From Boesenbergia rotunda (lineage: Eukaryota > Streptophyta > Magnoliopsida > Zingiberales > Zingiberaceae), in NCBI GenBank assembly GCA_024364735.1, contig JAGFNQ010000874.1, forward strand, positions 50,514 through 114,513: a stretch of 64,000 nucleotides of DNA, read 5' to 3'. The stretch's first letter is position 1, and every line of letters starts with the position of its first letter. A program made the position numbers and the translations under genes. Below the pieces are notes generated by a model. That model did no database searches, had not been told where the DNA came from, and saw only the letters and a program-made list of their open reading frames with translations. Shown one piece after another: positions 21,205 through 30,716 of this stretch.

Positions 21205-21710
21205 ATCGATCTGGTGACCGATCAGGGACATTGGCACGCTGCTCCTTAGTGGATTGGTCTGGTGACCGATCCAGCTATGTCTGATCGGACTGGTGACCGA
21301 TCAGGGAGCGCACAGTGAGATTGGGAATCTACTGTGTAGCTCCTGATCGGACCGGTGACCGATCAGGGAGCAGGCTGCTTCCTTGCTGTCTTGCTCCTGA
21401 TCGGTCTGGTGACCGATCAGGGAGCAAACAGTGAGTGAGTTCCCTTGCTAATCAAAGTCTTGGATCGGTCCGGTGACCGATCAGGGATCTTGGATCTGAT
21501 TAAAAAATAACTGTTCATCTGCCCTGATCGATCTGGGTGACCGATCAGGATCCATTCTGATCGATCTGGTGACCGATCAGGCTTCACCCTGATCGGTCTG
21601 GTGACCGATCAGGCGTGTATAGTTGCGAGAGCTGGGAATCCCAGCGAAGCAGTGGATCGGTCTGGTGACCGATCCACACACCCTGGATCGGTCCGGTGAC
21701 CGATCACTTT
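21205..21710 (+). repeat. GATCGGTC-TGGT-GACCGATC palindrome array in A 3' LTR
   Basis: Eleven units by count, mostly GATCGGTCTGGTGACCGATC or one-base variants, some followed by AGG. Reverse orientation of the array at 10266-10690. Confidence 0.9.
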
Positions 21711-22717
21711 AATTCAAATTTCACTGTCAGACGTGGTCAGAGCGTCTGATCGTATCTGATTTGCTGATGTATGTTTCTGATTTGATATGCTGCTTGATTT
21801 GCTGCTCTAATGCTCTGATTAAGTTTCAGGTGACAGGGGAGGATTCAAACACTCAAGGAGAAGTCAAAGAGAGCTTTCCTTGGAGCAGGTTTGTCCCTTT
21901 CTCCACACAGGTTACAACGGCTGGATGCAGGACTGAAGCTGCTGATTGAAGCTTGGCTGAGGGAGCTCAGGAAGTTCAGTTAGGGTTCAGTGTAGCTGGC
22001 GCGTTGGCAGTGAAGCAGCTGTAGGCTGCAGGAGATGAGGTCATCTGTCGCTTGGCGGAGAAACAAAAAGGAACGAGAGAAGGAGAGTTCGATATTATTG
22101 CTTCTTCAGTTTTTGTGCTTCTGAGTTCCTGCGTTACAAGCTTGCTGTTCTTGAGTTCTTCAATCATTCTAAGCAAGCTATTGAGAAGCAATCATCATAC
22201 TTGAGCGCTTGAAGGAGAAAACAAGAGGCTTAGAGTCCGACAGTGGGAAGACACGGAGAAGGGGTCTGCGTGAGATCGCCACTGGGTGGAGCTCAGGGAA
22301 GCTTGCTGTGTTTTGTCCTTGCTAAGTGGTTGAGTAAGATCCTTCTTGTTGTTATTTCTTTGTGCTCATTCTATATCATTATTTGAAACACACTGTGGGG
22401 AGGTTTCTCCACCAAGAAGGAGGTTGCTTCATATCCGGTGATCACCGGGGCTTGATCTGCCGACGATCAAGGGATCGCCCACCTTAAGGGCACGCCAAGG
22501 AGTAGGGGTAAGTTATCCCCGAACCTTGTAAAATCTCCTTGTTAGCGATCTTGCTAATCTTGCTAGTTAGGTTTTGATTTGTAGTTTCTGCAAGTTTTGT
22601 TTTCCCATACTTCCGCTGTGCTATTAATAACCTCAAGTGCAGAAATTTGATAACTCCTCAAAGAAAAAGTGATTGGCTATATTCACCCTCCCCTCTCTAG
22701 CCATCTCGTTCCCAACA

Positions 22718-23635
22718 CTAATAAGGTACGCTTTAAATGCTTTCCCGAGAAACACCTTGTGGGCATCTATGGTAGATGCATACAAGGTTTCAAGGGACCT
22801 TTCAAAAATTAAATTAGATGAATTGTTCTCTGAATTAGAATTACATGAACAGACTAACTACAATCTGGCCGAGAAAGGTATTGCCTTTGTTGCAGGTAAA
22901 ACTGGAAGGACAACCAAGAAGAAGCCTCAACCTGAACCCGAGTCTAACTCTGACTCAGACTCAGAAGACGAAGAAGGAGATCGACCAAAGTTGGTCCGAC
23001 TGGCCCGCAACTACTACAAGGAATTGAAGAACCAAACCAATAGACGGAAAGCCAGCAGAAGAAAGGACGAACCAGCTGAACCCGCAAATGAAAAGAACAA
23101 GCCCAACGTTACCTGCTATGAGTGCAAGAAGAAGGGTCACTACAAGACGGAGTGTCCGAACCTAAAGGAGACCAAGAAGAATAGAAGGAAAAAGGCACTT
23201 CAGGCAACGTGGGACGAGTCCTCCTCCGAGGAAGAAGATGAGGTCCCACAGTCGAACCTACTCGCACTAACCGCCTCAGAAAAAGTCGAGACCGAATCAG
23301 AACAGGACGACGGCAGACTGACATTTTCAGAGGACGGCGAAATCAAGGTAAGTGGTTTTACTAAAAGTCAGTTAAATGAGTTAATTTCTTATCTTTCTCG
23401 AGATTTGGCGAAAGCTAAACTCCGAGTCGAATCCCTCCGACAAGAAGTAAAACTCCTGAAAGAGGGAGCTGACTCTAGACCCTTAACTGAGAAGGTTCAA
23501 GAAGGAACCTCTACTCAAGTTGAAAAACTTGAGAAAGAGAACTCCTCCCTGAAAACTCAGGTTAAGGACCTTAGATCAGCTTTAGAACGATTCACTTCTG
23601 GTTCCAAGGGTCTTGACATGATTCTTGGAAAATAG
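22718..23635 (+). pseudogene. E gag, C-terminal two thirds
   Basis: Opens mid-domain with RYALNAFPRNTLWASMVDAY, aligned with RYVLKAFPRNALWSSMVDAY of A gag, because A inserted here. Continues through an acidic stretch, one CCHC zinc knuckle (CYECKKKGHYKTECP), DESSSEEEDE and a coiled coil (TEKVQEGTSTQVEKLEKENS). TAG at 23633-23635 stands where A gag reads on (DMILNA). Past the stop the same frame still reads LVLNRSGLGYRTKSRQRSYF and VQAWVPKLCLN up to about 23780. Broken and truncated. Confidence 0.88.
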
Positions 23636-24004
23636 AAGTTAGTTCTAAATCGATCCGGACTAGGTTATAGAACCAAATCTAGACAAAGATCCTACTTTGC
23701 TATACTGAACCAGTCCAGACCTAAAGTTCAGGCATGGGTACCCAAACTATGCCTGAACAAACAAACTGGATCAAATCAATACTAGATCCCCAAGGACAAG
23801 ATTCACATCTTGCCAGACCATTATCGTGGCTTTAGTCCAGGGGTAGCCAAATTGAAAACAATATTTATTGTTAGATAAAATTCAATTCTTGATTCCAATT
23901 GGCTTGTTTGATTGTTTACTTAATTCCTGCAATTTACCATGTTTAGATTTAGGAATGGTTAGTTTAAGGATTGAACCAACTTAACTGAAATTGGAACAAC
24001 ATAG
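23636..24004 (+). other. E gag tail and site of pol deletion
   Basis: Readthrough gag sequence to about 23780, then no protease, integrase or RT. Sequence passes directly into the post-pol type non-coding block, so at least 3.5 kb of pol is missing. Confidence 0.7.
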
Positions 24005-24290
24005 TATTAGGTGGCGGTGAGATGATAGTACGTTAGGGAAACCAATTCTAATAAGGTCAAGTATTCTCTACTTGGTCTCTTTAGACTGGTGAAACTAGCC
24101 GAAGCTACCGATCCAAGACCCAAACTAGTTAGACCAGAATTTTTCAAAGATTAATTTTGAAAATGAAATTTCACTGAAAGGCTTTGTCAAGGAAAGGGTT
24201 GATGATCCAATAAGGCTACGGCCAAAGAAGGCCTAGTGCCTCGCCAAGACCTGGAAGCCAATCTTTGAAATTCAAATTCAAACTAGTCTT
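24005..24290 (+). other. Conserved non-coding block, copy in E
   Basis: Nearly identical to C 14708-14975 (see that entry). Confidence 0.75.
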
Positions 24291-24410
24291 TGTTAAATTC
24301 GAATCTAACACAAATTTTCAGTTAGTTGCAGATTTAAACATTCTTTTCAAAATAAATTCAATTGTTTTCAAAATAACTCATTTTTTTCTCAAAAATTCTT
24401 TTATCAAAAC

Positions 24411-24468
24411 CTGTCTCACAAAACCTATAAGGCTAACGTGATTGAAAACCCTAGATTGGGTGAGACAG
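24411..24468 (+). other. Conserved hairpin, first copy in E
   Basis: CTGTCTCAC (24411-24419) pairs with GTGAGACAG (24460-24468). Compared with A and C, CA has become TG on the left and TG has become CA on the right: two compensated pairs. CCTATAAGG and TAGATTGGG lie inside. Confidence 0.68.
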
Positions 24469-24524
24469 TAAAATTATACTCAATTGAAATATCAATATTG
24501 TGGTTTAATCCTGTAGTTCAGAAT

Positions 24525-24610
24525 GTAGTCAAACCATGGTCAACATAGTCAAACCATGGTCAATATAATCAAACCATGGTCAAACCAATTAAACCATGGT
24601 CAAATGATCA
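24525..24610 (+). repeat. ACCATGGT palindrome repeats
   Basis: Four or five copies of TCAAACCATGGTCAA at about 20 bp spacing, directly upstream of the GGGCGCCC array. Confidence 0.8.
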
Positions 24611-24639
24611 CAAAACATCAAAAGTATCACTTCCTACAT

Positions 24640-24911
24640 AATCCGGGCGCTCGTGACTCCTCGGGCGCCCCCCATGACTTTCTCTTCTCTTAAGGCAAAA
24701 AGCTGCCTTTACCCCTTGACCGGGGCACCCGGAACCATGCGGGCGCCCCCATACCAATCAAAGCAGCAAAGCTGCAAATTTCAGCCTGACCGGGGCGCCC
24801 GGGTCATTGCGGGCACCCTCAACCAGCAGTAGTCACTTCCAAAGGCAGTAGACTGCTGTCTCGGGTGCCCGGGAGCTCCCGGGTGCCCCCAATAAACTGC
24901 CTATAAAAAGG
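24640..24911 (+). promoter_or_regulatory. Internal palindrome array with TATA box upstream of E post-pol ORF
   Basis: Paired GGGCGCCC-type palindromes (CCGGGCGC..., GGGGCGCCCGGG, GGGTGCCCGGGAGCTCCCGG) end in CTATAAAAAGG (TATA 24902-24911). The E 3' LTR has the same palindromes followed by the same TATAAAAAGG. Layout suggests a duplicate promoter for the ORF; transcription from it is inference. Confidence 0.6.
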
Positions 24912-25099
24912 CACCCGAACACCCTCTTCTTCCCACACCAAAAACCATCCTCCTTCCTCACTTCCTTCCTTCCAAAGAGATCAAGTGACACTTATGCTTC
25001 CTCAATCTCAACCATACCTCCTCAATATGATTTCTCTTATGCATTTAAAATTATTTTCTTAATTCCTTTCTTATAAATGCATGTTTCTTAACTTAGAAA

Positions 25100-26279
25100 A
25101 TGCCGAGCAAACTAAGCAAACCCCGGTACCGAACCGAGTCCCGACCCTAGGTTTCCAACTCTAGAACTTTGTAATAAGTTCGCTCGAACAACCTATAAGT
25201 CTATCAAAACTAGCTATCTAAATAGACACTTCTTCACCCAATCTTGTCCTTTAGCCATGAATGTTATAAACTTTTATCAACTAGACAATTTAGTGTTCAG
25301 CACTCATTCAATTAACACATCTTTATGTGCAGAATTCTATAAAAACATAGTTCGACAAAACGATCTCATGTTTGTCACTACTGTTCAAGGGATACCTTTG
25401 TCAATCACCCCTATCTTACTAAATCGATTTCTTGGACTACGACCTTCCCAGTCCACCTTTTGTTGCTATCCTCCTAGGAATCCTCCATTTGATGCTCCCT
25501 ACGCTCACATTACTCTAGACACTCTCCACTCCTATTTCTATAGGGAAGCTAGACTTTTCGTAGCTAGACGATTTCAATCCGTTGACCTTCAGGTCCAGGA
25601 CTACGCCTTGTATAGAGTTCTGGTCCGCTGCATATTACCACTATCCACTAGGGATGTCGCAACCATGCGACCTTTTCATGCCTTCCTCCTGTATGCCCTG
25701 ATCCATCATCTAGACATTGACATTGGCCTTCACATATTCCACGCTATCTTATATGCCTCCAGTGTCACGACTCAGGGTCGGGTACGCACCCCCTTCTGCC
25801 ACATCATCACCTCCCTCCTTCATCACCACGGTCGTGACATTACCGTAGGTGAAATAACAGCGATGACCGATTTTGATGAGATAGGGTTTAGGAACTTCTC
25901 TTTAGCTGGTATAGAGGTATCGGTCACCGGGGTTTTGACTTGGAGACGACAGCGAGCCGGAGCTCAGATCGACTCAGACGAGGAGGTGGAAGTTAATGTT
26001 GCCGATTTAGCAGCAGAGGCTCGAGCACACATAGACGAGCCCCCTCCACCGACACTCTACGAAAGAGTGATACGGCTGGAGACACAGGTCCAGAGACTCC
26101 GAGAGGAAGTGGAGGCAAACCATGCTGAAGATATGGAGACAAATCTAGGCTATTACACTGACTATATGAGTGCCCTTAGAGCTGAGAGGGAGACCAGAGA
26201 CGCACAGTATCACGAGATGATGGAGTTGTTCCGATCCTGGAAGTCAGGCTCTTCTGATCATCCTGGTCCCTCCTCCTAG
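25100..26279 (+). CDS. E post-pol (env-position) ORF
   Basis: Long open frame 25257-26279 (340 codons from an internal Met). The same frame is open back to about 25150, and a better start is ATG at 25100 (MPSKLSKPRYRTESRP), joined by one small frameshift near 25145-25150. Homologous to the A ORF, with the core from LCAEFYKNI to ITSLLHHHGRDIT, a basic segment (LTWRRQR), and an acidic and coiled-coil C-terminus (YERVIRLETQVQRLREEVEA). No membrane span or signal peptide seen. Family is probably the plant transposon-protein domain found after pol in SIRE elements; molecular role unknown. The upstream TATA is 355 bp before 25257. Confidence 0.68.
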
Positions 26280-26676
26280 ATTTGATTAGCATTGTACCAG
26301 TATGACTGCTCCTACTCAGTAGGGTTGACTCATGTTTTGACTTGTATGACTGTGCTGATCCTCTCTGTTGACTAGCTGACTTATGGAGATGAGTACTTAT
26401 TTTTCTCTACTATTTGATCAGCAGTTAGGATTATGCTTGGTAGAATAGATTTAGTCTACTGTTGGTTTTCTTACTCATTTCAAAATCAGCTTTTAAAGTA
26501 GTTTTTAAAAATGCTTTCAAAATCAGCTTTTACTTAGTTTTGAAAAGTTTTAAAAATAAAATTTTTGACTTAGTTTTATTTTAAAAACTACCCCCTTCAA
26601 AACTAGGGCTTTTTCGCAAATGGACTTACCCCAGGCCCTAACCCTAGAACTACATGCACCTATAGATTTAGAAGCC

Positions 26677-26736
26677 AGCATCTCACAAGCACCTTAGGGT
26701 ACTTTGGATTGATAACCTAGAATGGGTTGAGATGCT
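26677..26736 (+). other. Conserved hairpin, second copy in E
   Basis: AGCATCTCA (26677-26685) pairs with TGAGATGCT (26728-26736). Relative to A, one A-T pair has become G-C. It lies after the ORF, whereas copy one lies before it. Confidence 0.66.
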
Positions 26737-27164
26737 TAGGTCTTTGCCTTAATTCAAGATGCTTTAAGTTAGTGCATCTGCAGTAATTGGGGCACTAAAT
26801 ACAACTTACACAGTAATCAAGTTAAGTGTCAAGTTTAGAAAATCTAACTTGAACAGTACACTTAACTTGACTAACCCTAGCGAAAACTACTGCTTATAGC
26901 AGTTAGTAAGTAGCTAATTGGATTAGACAGGACCCTAAAAGAGAAAATTGAAACTGATTTGGTTTAATTCATATCCTGAACTGATTCAGTACAGCGAATT
27001 ATGCAAGTTATTATTTTCTTTTATGCAATTTAATTATCCTGTTTCTACTATACTTCTTTGTTTTTGATATATGGCAAAGGGGTAGAGATAGGAAAGGAGA
27101 GTTTAAAATTTTTTTCTCTAAATCCAAAATTTCAAACTCTATATTCAAAAAATACTTAATTCAT

Positions 27165-27560
27165 TTTTCAAAAGTACTAAGGTTTTCTAAGTATTTAAAA
27201 GTTTTTAAAGCTTTCTTAGTACTTTAAACTTAAGTTTTCAATCTTTCCTAAAACACTTAAGTTTTCAAATTTTACTAAGTACTTAAAACTAAAATTTTTC
27301 ATATTTTCCTAAGTACTTAAAGCTAAAATTTTTCAGATTTTCCTAAGTACTTAAAACTTAAATCTTCCAAATTTTCCTAAGTATTTTTAACTTAAGTTTT
27401 CAAAAACCCTCTAAGTATTTTAAACTTAAGTTTTCAAAAACTTTCTGAGTACTTAAACTTAAATTTTCAAAATTTTCTTTAGTACTCAAACTTAAGTTTT
27501 CAAAATCCTTCGTAATACTTAAACTTAAGTTTTCAAATTTATCTAAGTATTTAAACTTAA
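27165..27560 (+). repeat. AAGTACTT-rich imperfect tandem repeat in E
   Basis: About ten ~40 bp units of the type CTAAGTACTTAAACTTAAG-TTTTCAAA. AAGTACTT is self-complementary. No coding meaning seen; minus-strand frames here are repeat translations. Confidence 0.8.
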
Positions 27561-27925
27561 AATTTTCTACAAGTATAAATTTTTCAAAAGTACACAACCA
27601 AAATTATTTCGGAAAATAAGTCTTTAAAGTTTATGTTGAAAATTATTCTAAGTAAAATTAAATCCATCATTAGACTTAGAATATATTTTCAAAAACCCCA
27701 CGAACTTTTGAAAAATCTAGGGGGAGATTCCATCCAGGGGGAGGAAACAAAATTTCAGTTTACTTGTTTTGATTAACTTAACTTTTTGAACCAGAGTTGC
27801 CATAAATCAAAAAGGGGGGAGATTATTGGTGTAGAAAGCACCCAAGTCGAACCTGTGTTTTGATAATGGCAAAAGGGTTCAAAAGTTAAGGTATAATGTT
27901 TATCTAACATGTTACTCAAGTGAGC

Positions 27926-28240
27926 AGGAAGAATCCTAGGAAAGGACTGCTAGGCACCTGGCGAAGGAAGGCCAGGATACAAAGCCCTAGCGAAGGACTG
28001 CTAGGCACCTGGCGAACGAATGCCAGGATACAAATCCCTAGCGAAGGACTGCTAGGCACCTGGCGAAGGAATGCCAGGATATAAAGACCTAGCAAAGGAC
28101 TGCTAGGCACCAGGCGAAGGACAGCTTGGTACTGAAGACCTGGCGAAGGACTGCTAGGCACCAGGCGAAGGACAGCTTGGTACTGAAGACCTGGCGAAGG
28201 ACAGCTAGGCACCTGGCGAAGGACTGCTGGGCAAAAGTCC
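27926..28240 (+). repeat. CCTAGCGAAGGACTGCTAGG hairpin array in E LTR
   Basis: Alternating CCTAGC...GCTAGG and CCTGGCGAAGGAATGCCAGG units; the second is a compensated stem variant (CCTGGC/GCCAGG). Confidence 0.85.
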
Positions 28241-28494
28241 AACCGGAGGAGCCAGTTGGCATCAGGTAAATTCTCCTGAGAGGAGTAGGTGAGGACGCGT
28301 TCCCCGTCGAGGGAACAGTAGGCGTTCGTTCGACCTAGGGCTCCATTTGGGAGACCCAAAGTCAGAACCAAGATAGCTAAGGCTGTATAAAACTAACATT
28401 CTATTGCTTCATGTTGTTTTGGACTAACCCTGGATGCAGGACCGAAGGAACGAGTGTCTGCAGCTCAGAGAGCCTCAAAGGAGTGAGGCAGCAG

Positions 28495-28857
28495 CTGAGT
28501 AGGGCGCCCGGAGTGTCCCGGGCGCCCCCAAGGTGAATACAAAAGAGATAGAACAAATATACGCTTCGGCAGTTCATGGGCGGGGCACCCCCGTGCTCCC
28601 GGGTGCTCCCCATGCTCCCGGGCGCCCACAGCGTCCCGGGTGTACCCAGTTCAAAGCTAACAAAGCAGAAGCCAGCGAAGCCAACGGATAAGAGTTGACC
28701 CAGTCAACCCGGGCGCCCCCAGCGTCCCGGGCGCCCCCGTCAAAGCCTGATCCTGAGTTTGAAGGGATCAGAGCTGACCGAGAGGAACTCGGATCAGTTG
28801 ACACGTGGGGGGGGGGGGGGGGGGGGCGCCCCCGACGTTCCGGGCACCCCCAGGGGC
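28495..28857 (+). repeat. GGGCGCCC palindrome array in E LTR, with G20 tract
   Basis: Pairs such as GGGCGCCCGGAGTGTCCCGG and CCCGGGCGCCCCC end at the TATA box. A run of 20 G (28807-28826) interrupts one unit. Confidence 0.85.
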
Positions 28858-28867
28858 TATAAAAAGG
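28858..28867 (+). promoter_or_regulatory. TATA box of E LTR
   Basis: TATAAAAAGG immediately after the palindrome array; identical in form to the internal box at 24902. Confidence 0.75.
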
Positions 28868-29093
28868 CCCTGACCCCAAGGCTTCAGGCAATCAATTCTT
28901 CCAACGCATTCACGCTCTTCTACGCTCACGCTCTGCTCCGGAAACCTCCTGACTCGAGATACAAGCACCGACGACGTCCCTCTGCTTCAAAAATACGATC
29001 TACTCCGGACGTCGGTAATTAAGAGCAGCTTTCTTTTAGTTTACTGTACTAATCTTGTAATCTATACCTGTAAACTTTTGCGCATATAGAATT

Positions 29094-29123
29094 GCCCGCA
29101 AAAAACGATCAACGATCGTGGGC
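29094..29123 (+). other. Covarying U5 hairpin in E LTR
   Basis: GCCC ... ACGATC-AAC-GATCGT-GGGC. F has GCCC ... ATGGTC-AAG-GACCAT-GGGC at the same place, with two compensated pairs. Confidence 0.65.
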
Positions 29124-29275
29124 CTTAGAGTAGGAGCCGACCGCGACTCCGAACCAAGTAAAAAAACTTGGTGTTTGCATGTGTTTGTGTTAATTTCCGC
29201 TGTGCATTCTCTATTTCTTAATCCGAACGTTTTACGATATTCACCCCTCCCTCTATCGTTTCTCTCGATCCAACA

Positions 29276-30716
29276 GAGTTAGCCCAATTTGTGAGAAACT
29301 AAGTCTAGGACTTAGTACCAAAACTAGAAGGTAAGACTATAATAGACACTAAGTGGGTTTTTAGGAACAAATTGGATGATAAAGGAGAAATAGTAAGAAA
29401 TAAAGCCCGTTTAGTGGCTAAAGGGTTTAGTCAAATTGAAATATTAGATTATAATGAAACCTATGCACCTGTAGCTAGACTAGAATCAATTAGGATGCTT
29501 TTAGCCTATGTAGCTCATAAGAGATTCAAATTACATCAAATGGATATTACGTCTGCCTTTCTAAATTAATTTATAAAGGAGGAAGTGTATGTAAGTCAAC
29601 CTCCAGGTTTTGAGGACTTCAAACATCCTAGTTATGCCTTTAGACTTAAAAAGACACTGTATGGACTAAAATAAGCACCTGGAGCCTCGTATGAAAGACT
29701 ATCTATTTATTTAATTTCTAAGGGGTTTAACCAAGGCCAAATTAACCCAATCCTATTTGTTAAAACCTTAGAAAATAATATTTTTATTGCCCAAATCTAT
29801 GTAGATGATATAATTTTTGCCTCAACTATCACAAGGTTGTTAAAGGAATTTATAAAAGTAATGGAAAGCGAATTTGAAATGAACCTTGTAGGTGAGATAA
29901 CATTTTTCTTAGGACTTCAAATCAAACAAACTAAAGATGGAAATTATGTTCACCAATTTAAATATGTAAAAGAATTAATTAAGAAATTTGGAATGAAAAA
30001 TTATAAAGATATTAACACCCCTATGACAATTAATGTTAAAATAGATATTGACCCAGAAGGAAAACCAGTGGACTTAAAGCACTTTAGAAGTGCTATAGGT
30101 AGCTTACTTTATGTAACTACTAGTAGACCTGATATTTTATTTGCAGTAGGTATTTGTGCTAGGTACTAAACCTGTGCTAAGGAATCCTACTTAAGTGCTT
30201 TCAAAAGAATCTTTAGGTACATTAAAGGCACCCTAAATGTAAGAATTTGGTATCCTAGAACTCCTAATTTTGACCTACTAGGTTACTCTAACTCTAACTA
30301 TGCAGGATGTAAATTAGATAGAAAAAGTACTAGTGAAAGTTATCATATGTTGGGTCACAATTTAGTTAGTTGGTGTAGCAGGAAGCAACACTGTGTTATA
30401 TTATCCACAACTGAAGTTGAATACATATCCCTAAGAGAGTGTGTAGCTCAAACTGTGAATGATGCATACCCTTAAGGACTTCCAACTGACCTACACTAAC
30501 ACTAAAGTTTACATTAATAATATTAGTTTAATTAATCTTATAAAAAATCCTATTCAGCATTATATGACTAAACATATTGAAGTAAAACACCATTTTGTTA
30601 GGGATTATATAGCTAGGGGTGAAATTGTACTTACACACATAGAGTCCAAATCTAACTTAGCTTATATTCTTACTAAACCACTACCTGAGTCTAAGTTTAG
30701 TTCACTAAGAAGGTAG
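29276..30716 (+). pseudogene. F pol remnant: reverse transcriptase and RNase H
   Basis: Copia RT is readable from [20 protein letters not shown] through [26 protein letters not shown] and IAQIYVDDIIFAS to RPDILFAVG, then RNase H (KLDRKSTSES, SRKQHCVILSTTEVEYIS) and IESKSNLAYILTKPLPESKF. TAA codons break the frame near 29297, 29567, 29671 and 30166, and the frame shifts near 30460. The RNase H motif reads YSNSNYAG where A has YTDSDYAG, so catalytic Asp residues are changed. Clearly dead. Confidence 0.92.

Larger units (their letters stand above)
423..22717 (+). mobile_element. Element A: Ty1/copia SIRE/Maximus-type retrotransposon, interrupted by B, C and D
   Basis: Visible parts in order: 5' LTR tail (423-1293), Met-tRNA primer site, gag, PR-IN-RT (to 5696), insertion B, RNase H (9247-9742), post-pol hairpin, palindrome array, insertion C, post-pol ORF (18449-20012), polypurine tract (20591-20603) and a complete 3' LTR (20604-22717). 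The two LTR copies differ at about 20 places over about 870 bp by eye. Pol has in-frame stops and shifts, so A is dead. A sits in the gag of element E, which resumes at 22718. Clade assignment rests on the gag-pol layout, the long LTR and the extra ORF after pol. Confidence 0.88.
20604..22717 (+). repeat. A 3' LTR (2.1 kb)
   Basis: TGTTGATGCAG ... TTCCCAACA. Holds a CCTAGC hairpin array, a GATCGGTC palindrome array and a U5 with the TTTCTCC...AAGGAGG motif (22403-22421). Next base pairs belong to E gag. Confidence 0.92.
26280..27823 (+). other. E 3' non-coding region and polypurine tract
   Basis: AT-rich, homologous to F 30720-32109 around the hairpin. Ends in AAAAAGGGGGGAGAT (27809-27823) before the LTR. 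No gene seen. Confidence 0.8.
22718..29275 (+). mobile_element. Element E, right part: non-autonomous copia with gag and post-pol ORF
   Basis: Gag from the point of A's insertion, a deletion that removed pol, a shared non-coding block, a first hairpin, palindrome arrays with a TATA box, the post-pol ORF, a second hairpin, a polypurine tract and a 3' LTR (27824-29275). Inserted in F pol, which resumes at 29276. Its left part is outside the window. Confidence 0.88.
27824..29275 (+). repeat. E 3' LTR
   Basis: Starts TATTGGTGTAG (the usual TG mutated to TA), ends TCGATCCAACA. Contains a CCTAGC hairpin array, GGGCGCCC palindromes with a 20-G run, a TATA box and a covarying U5 hairpin. Confidence 0.9.

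Noticed and set aside
27400..27597. Repetitive minus-strand frame (ENLSLST repeats)
   Set aside because: It is the translation of the AAGTACTT tandem repeat.
28574..28968. Pro/Gly-rich frames in the E LTR
   Set aside because: They follow the palindrome array and the G run in several frames at once.
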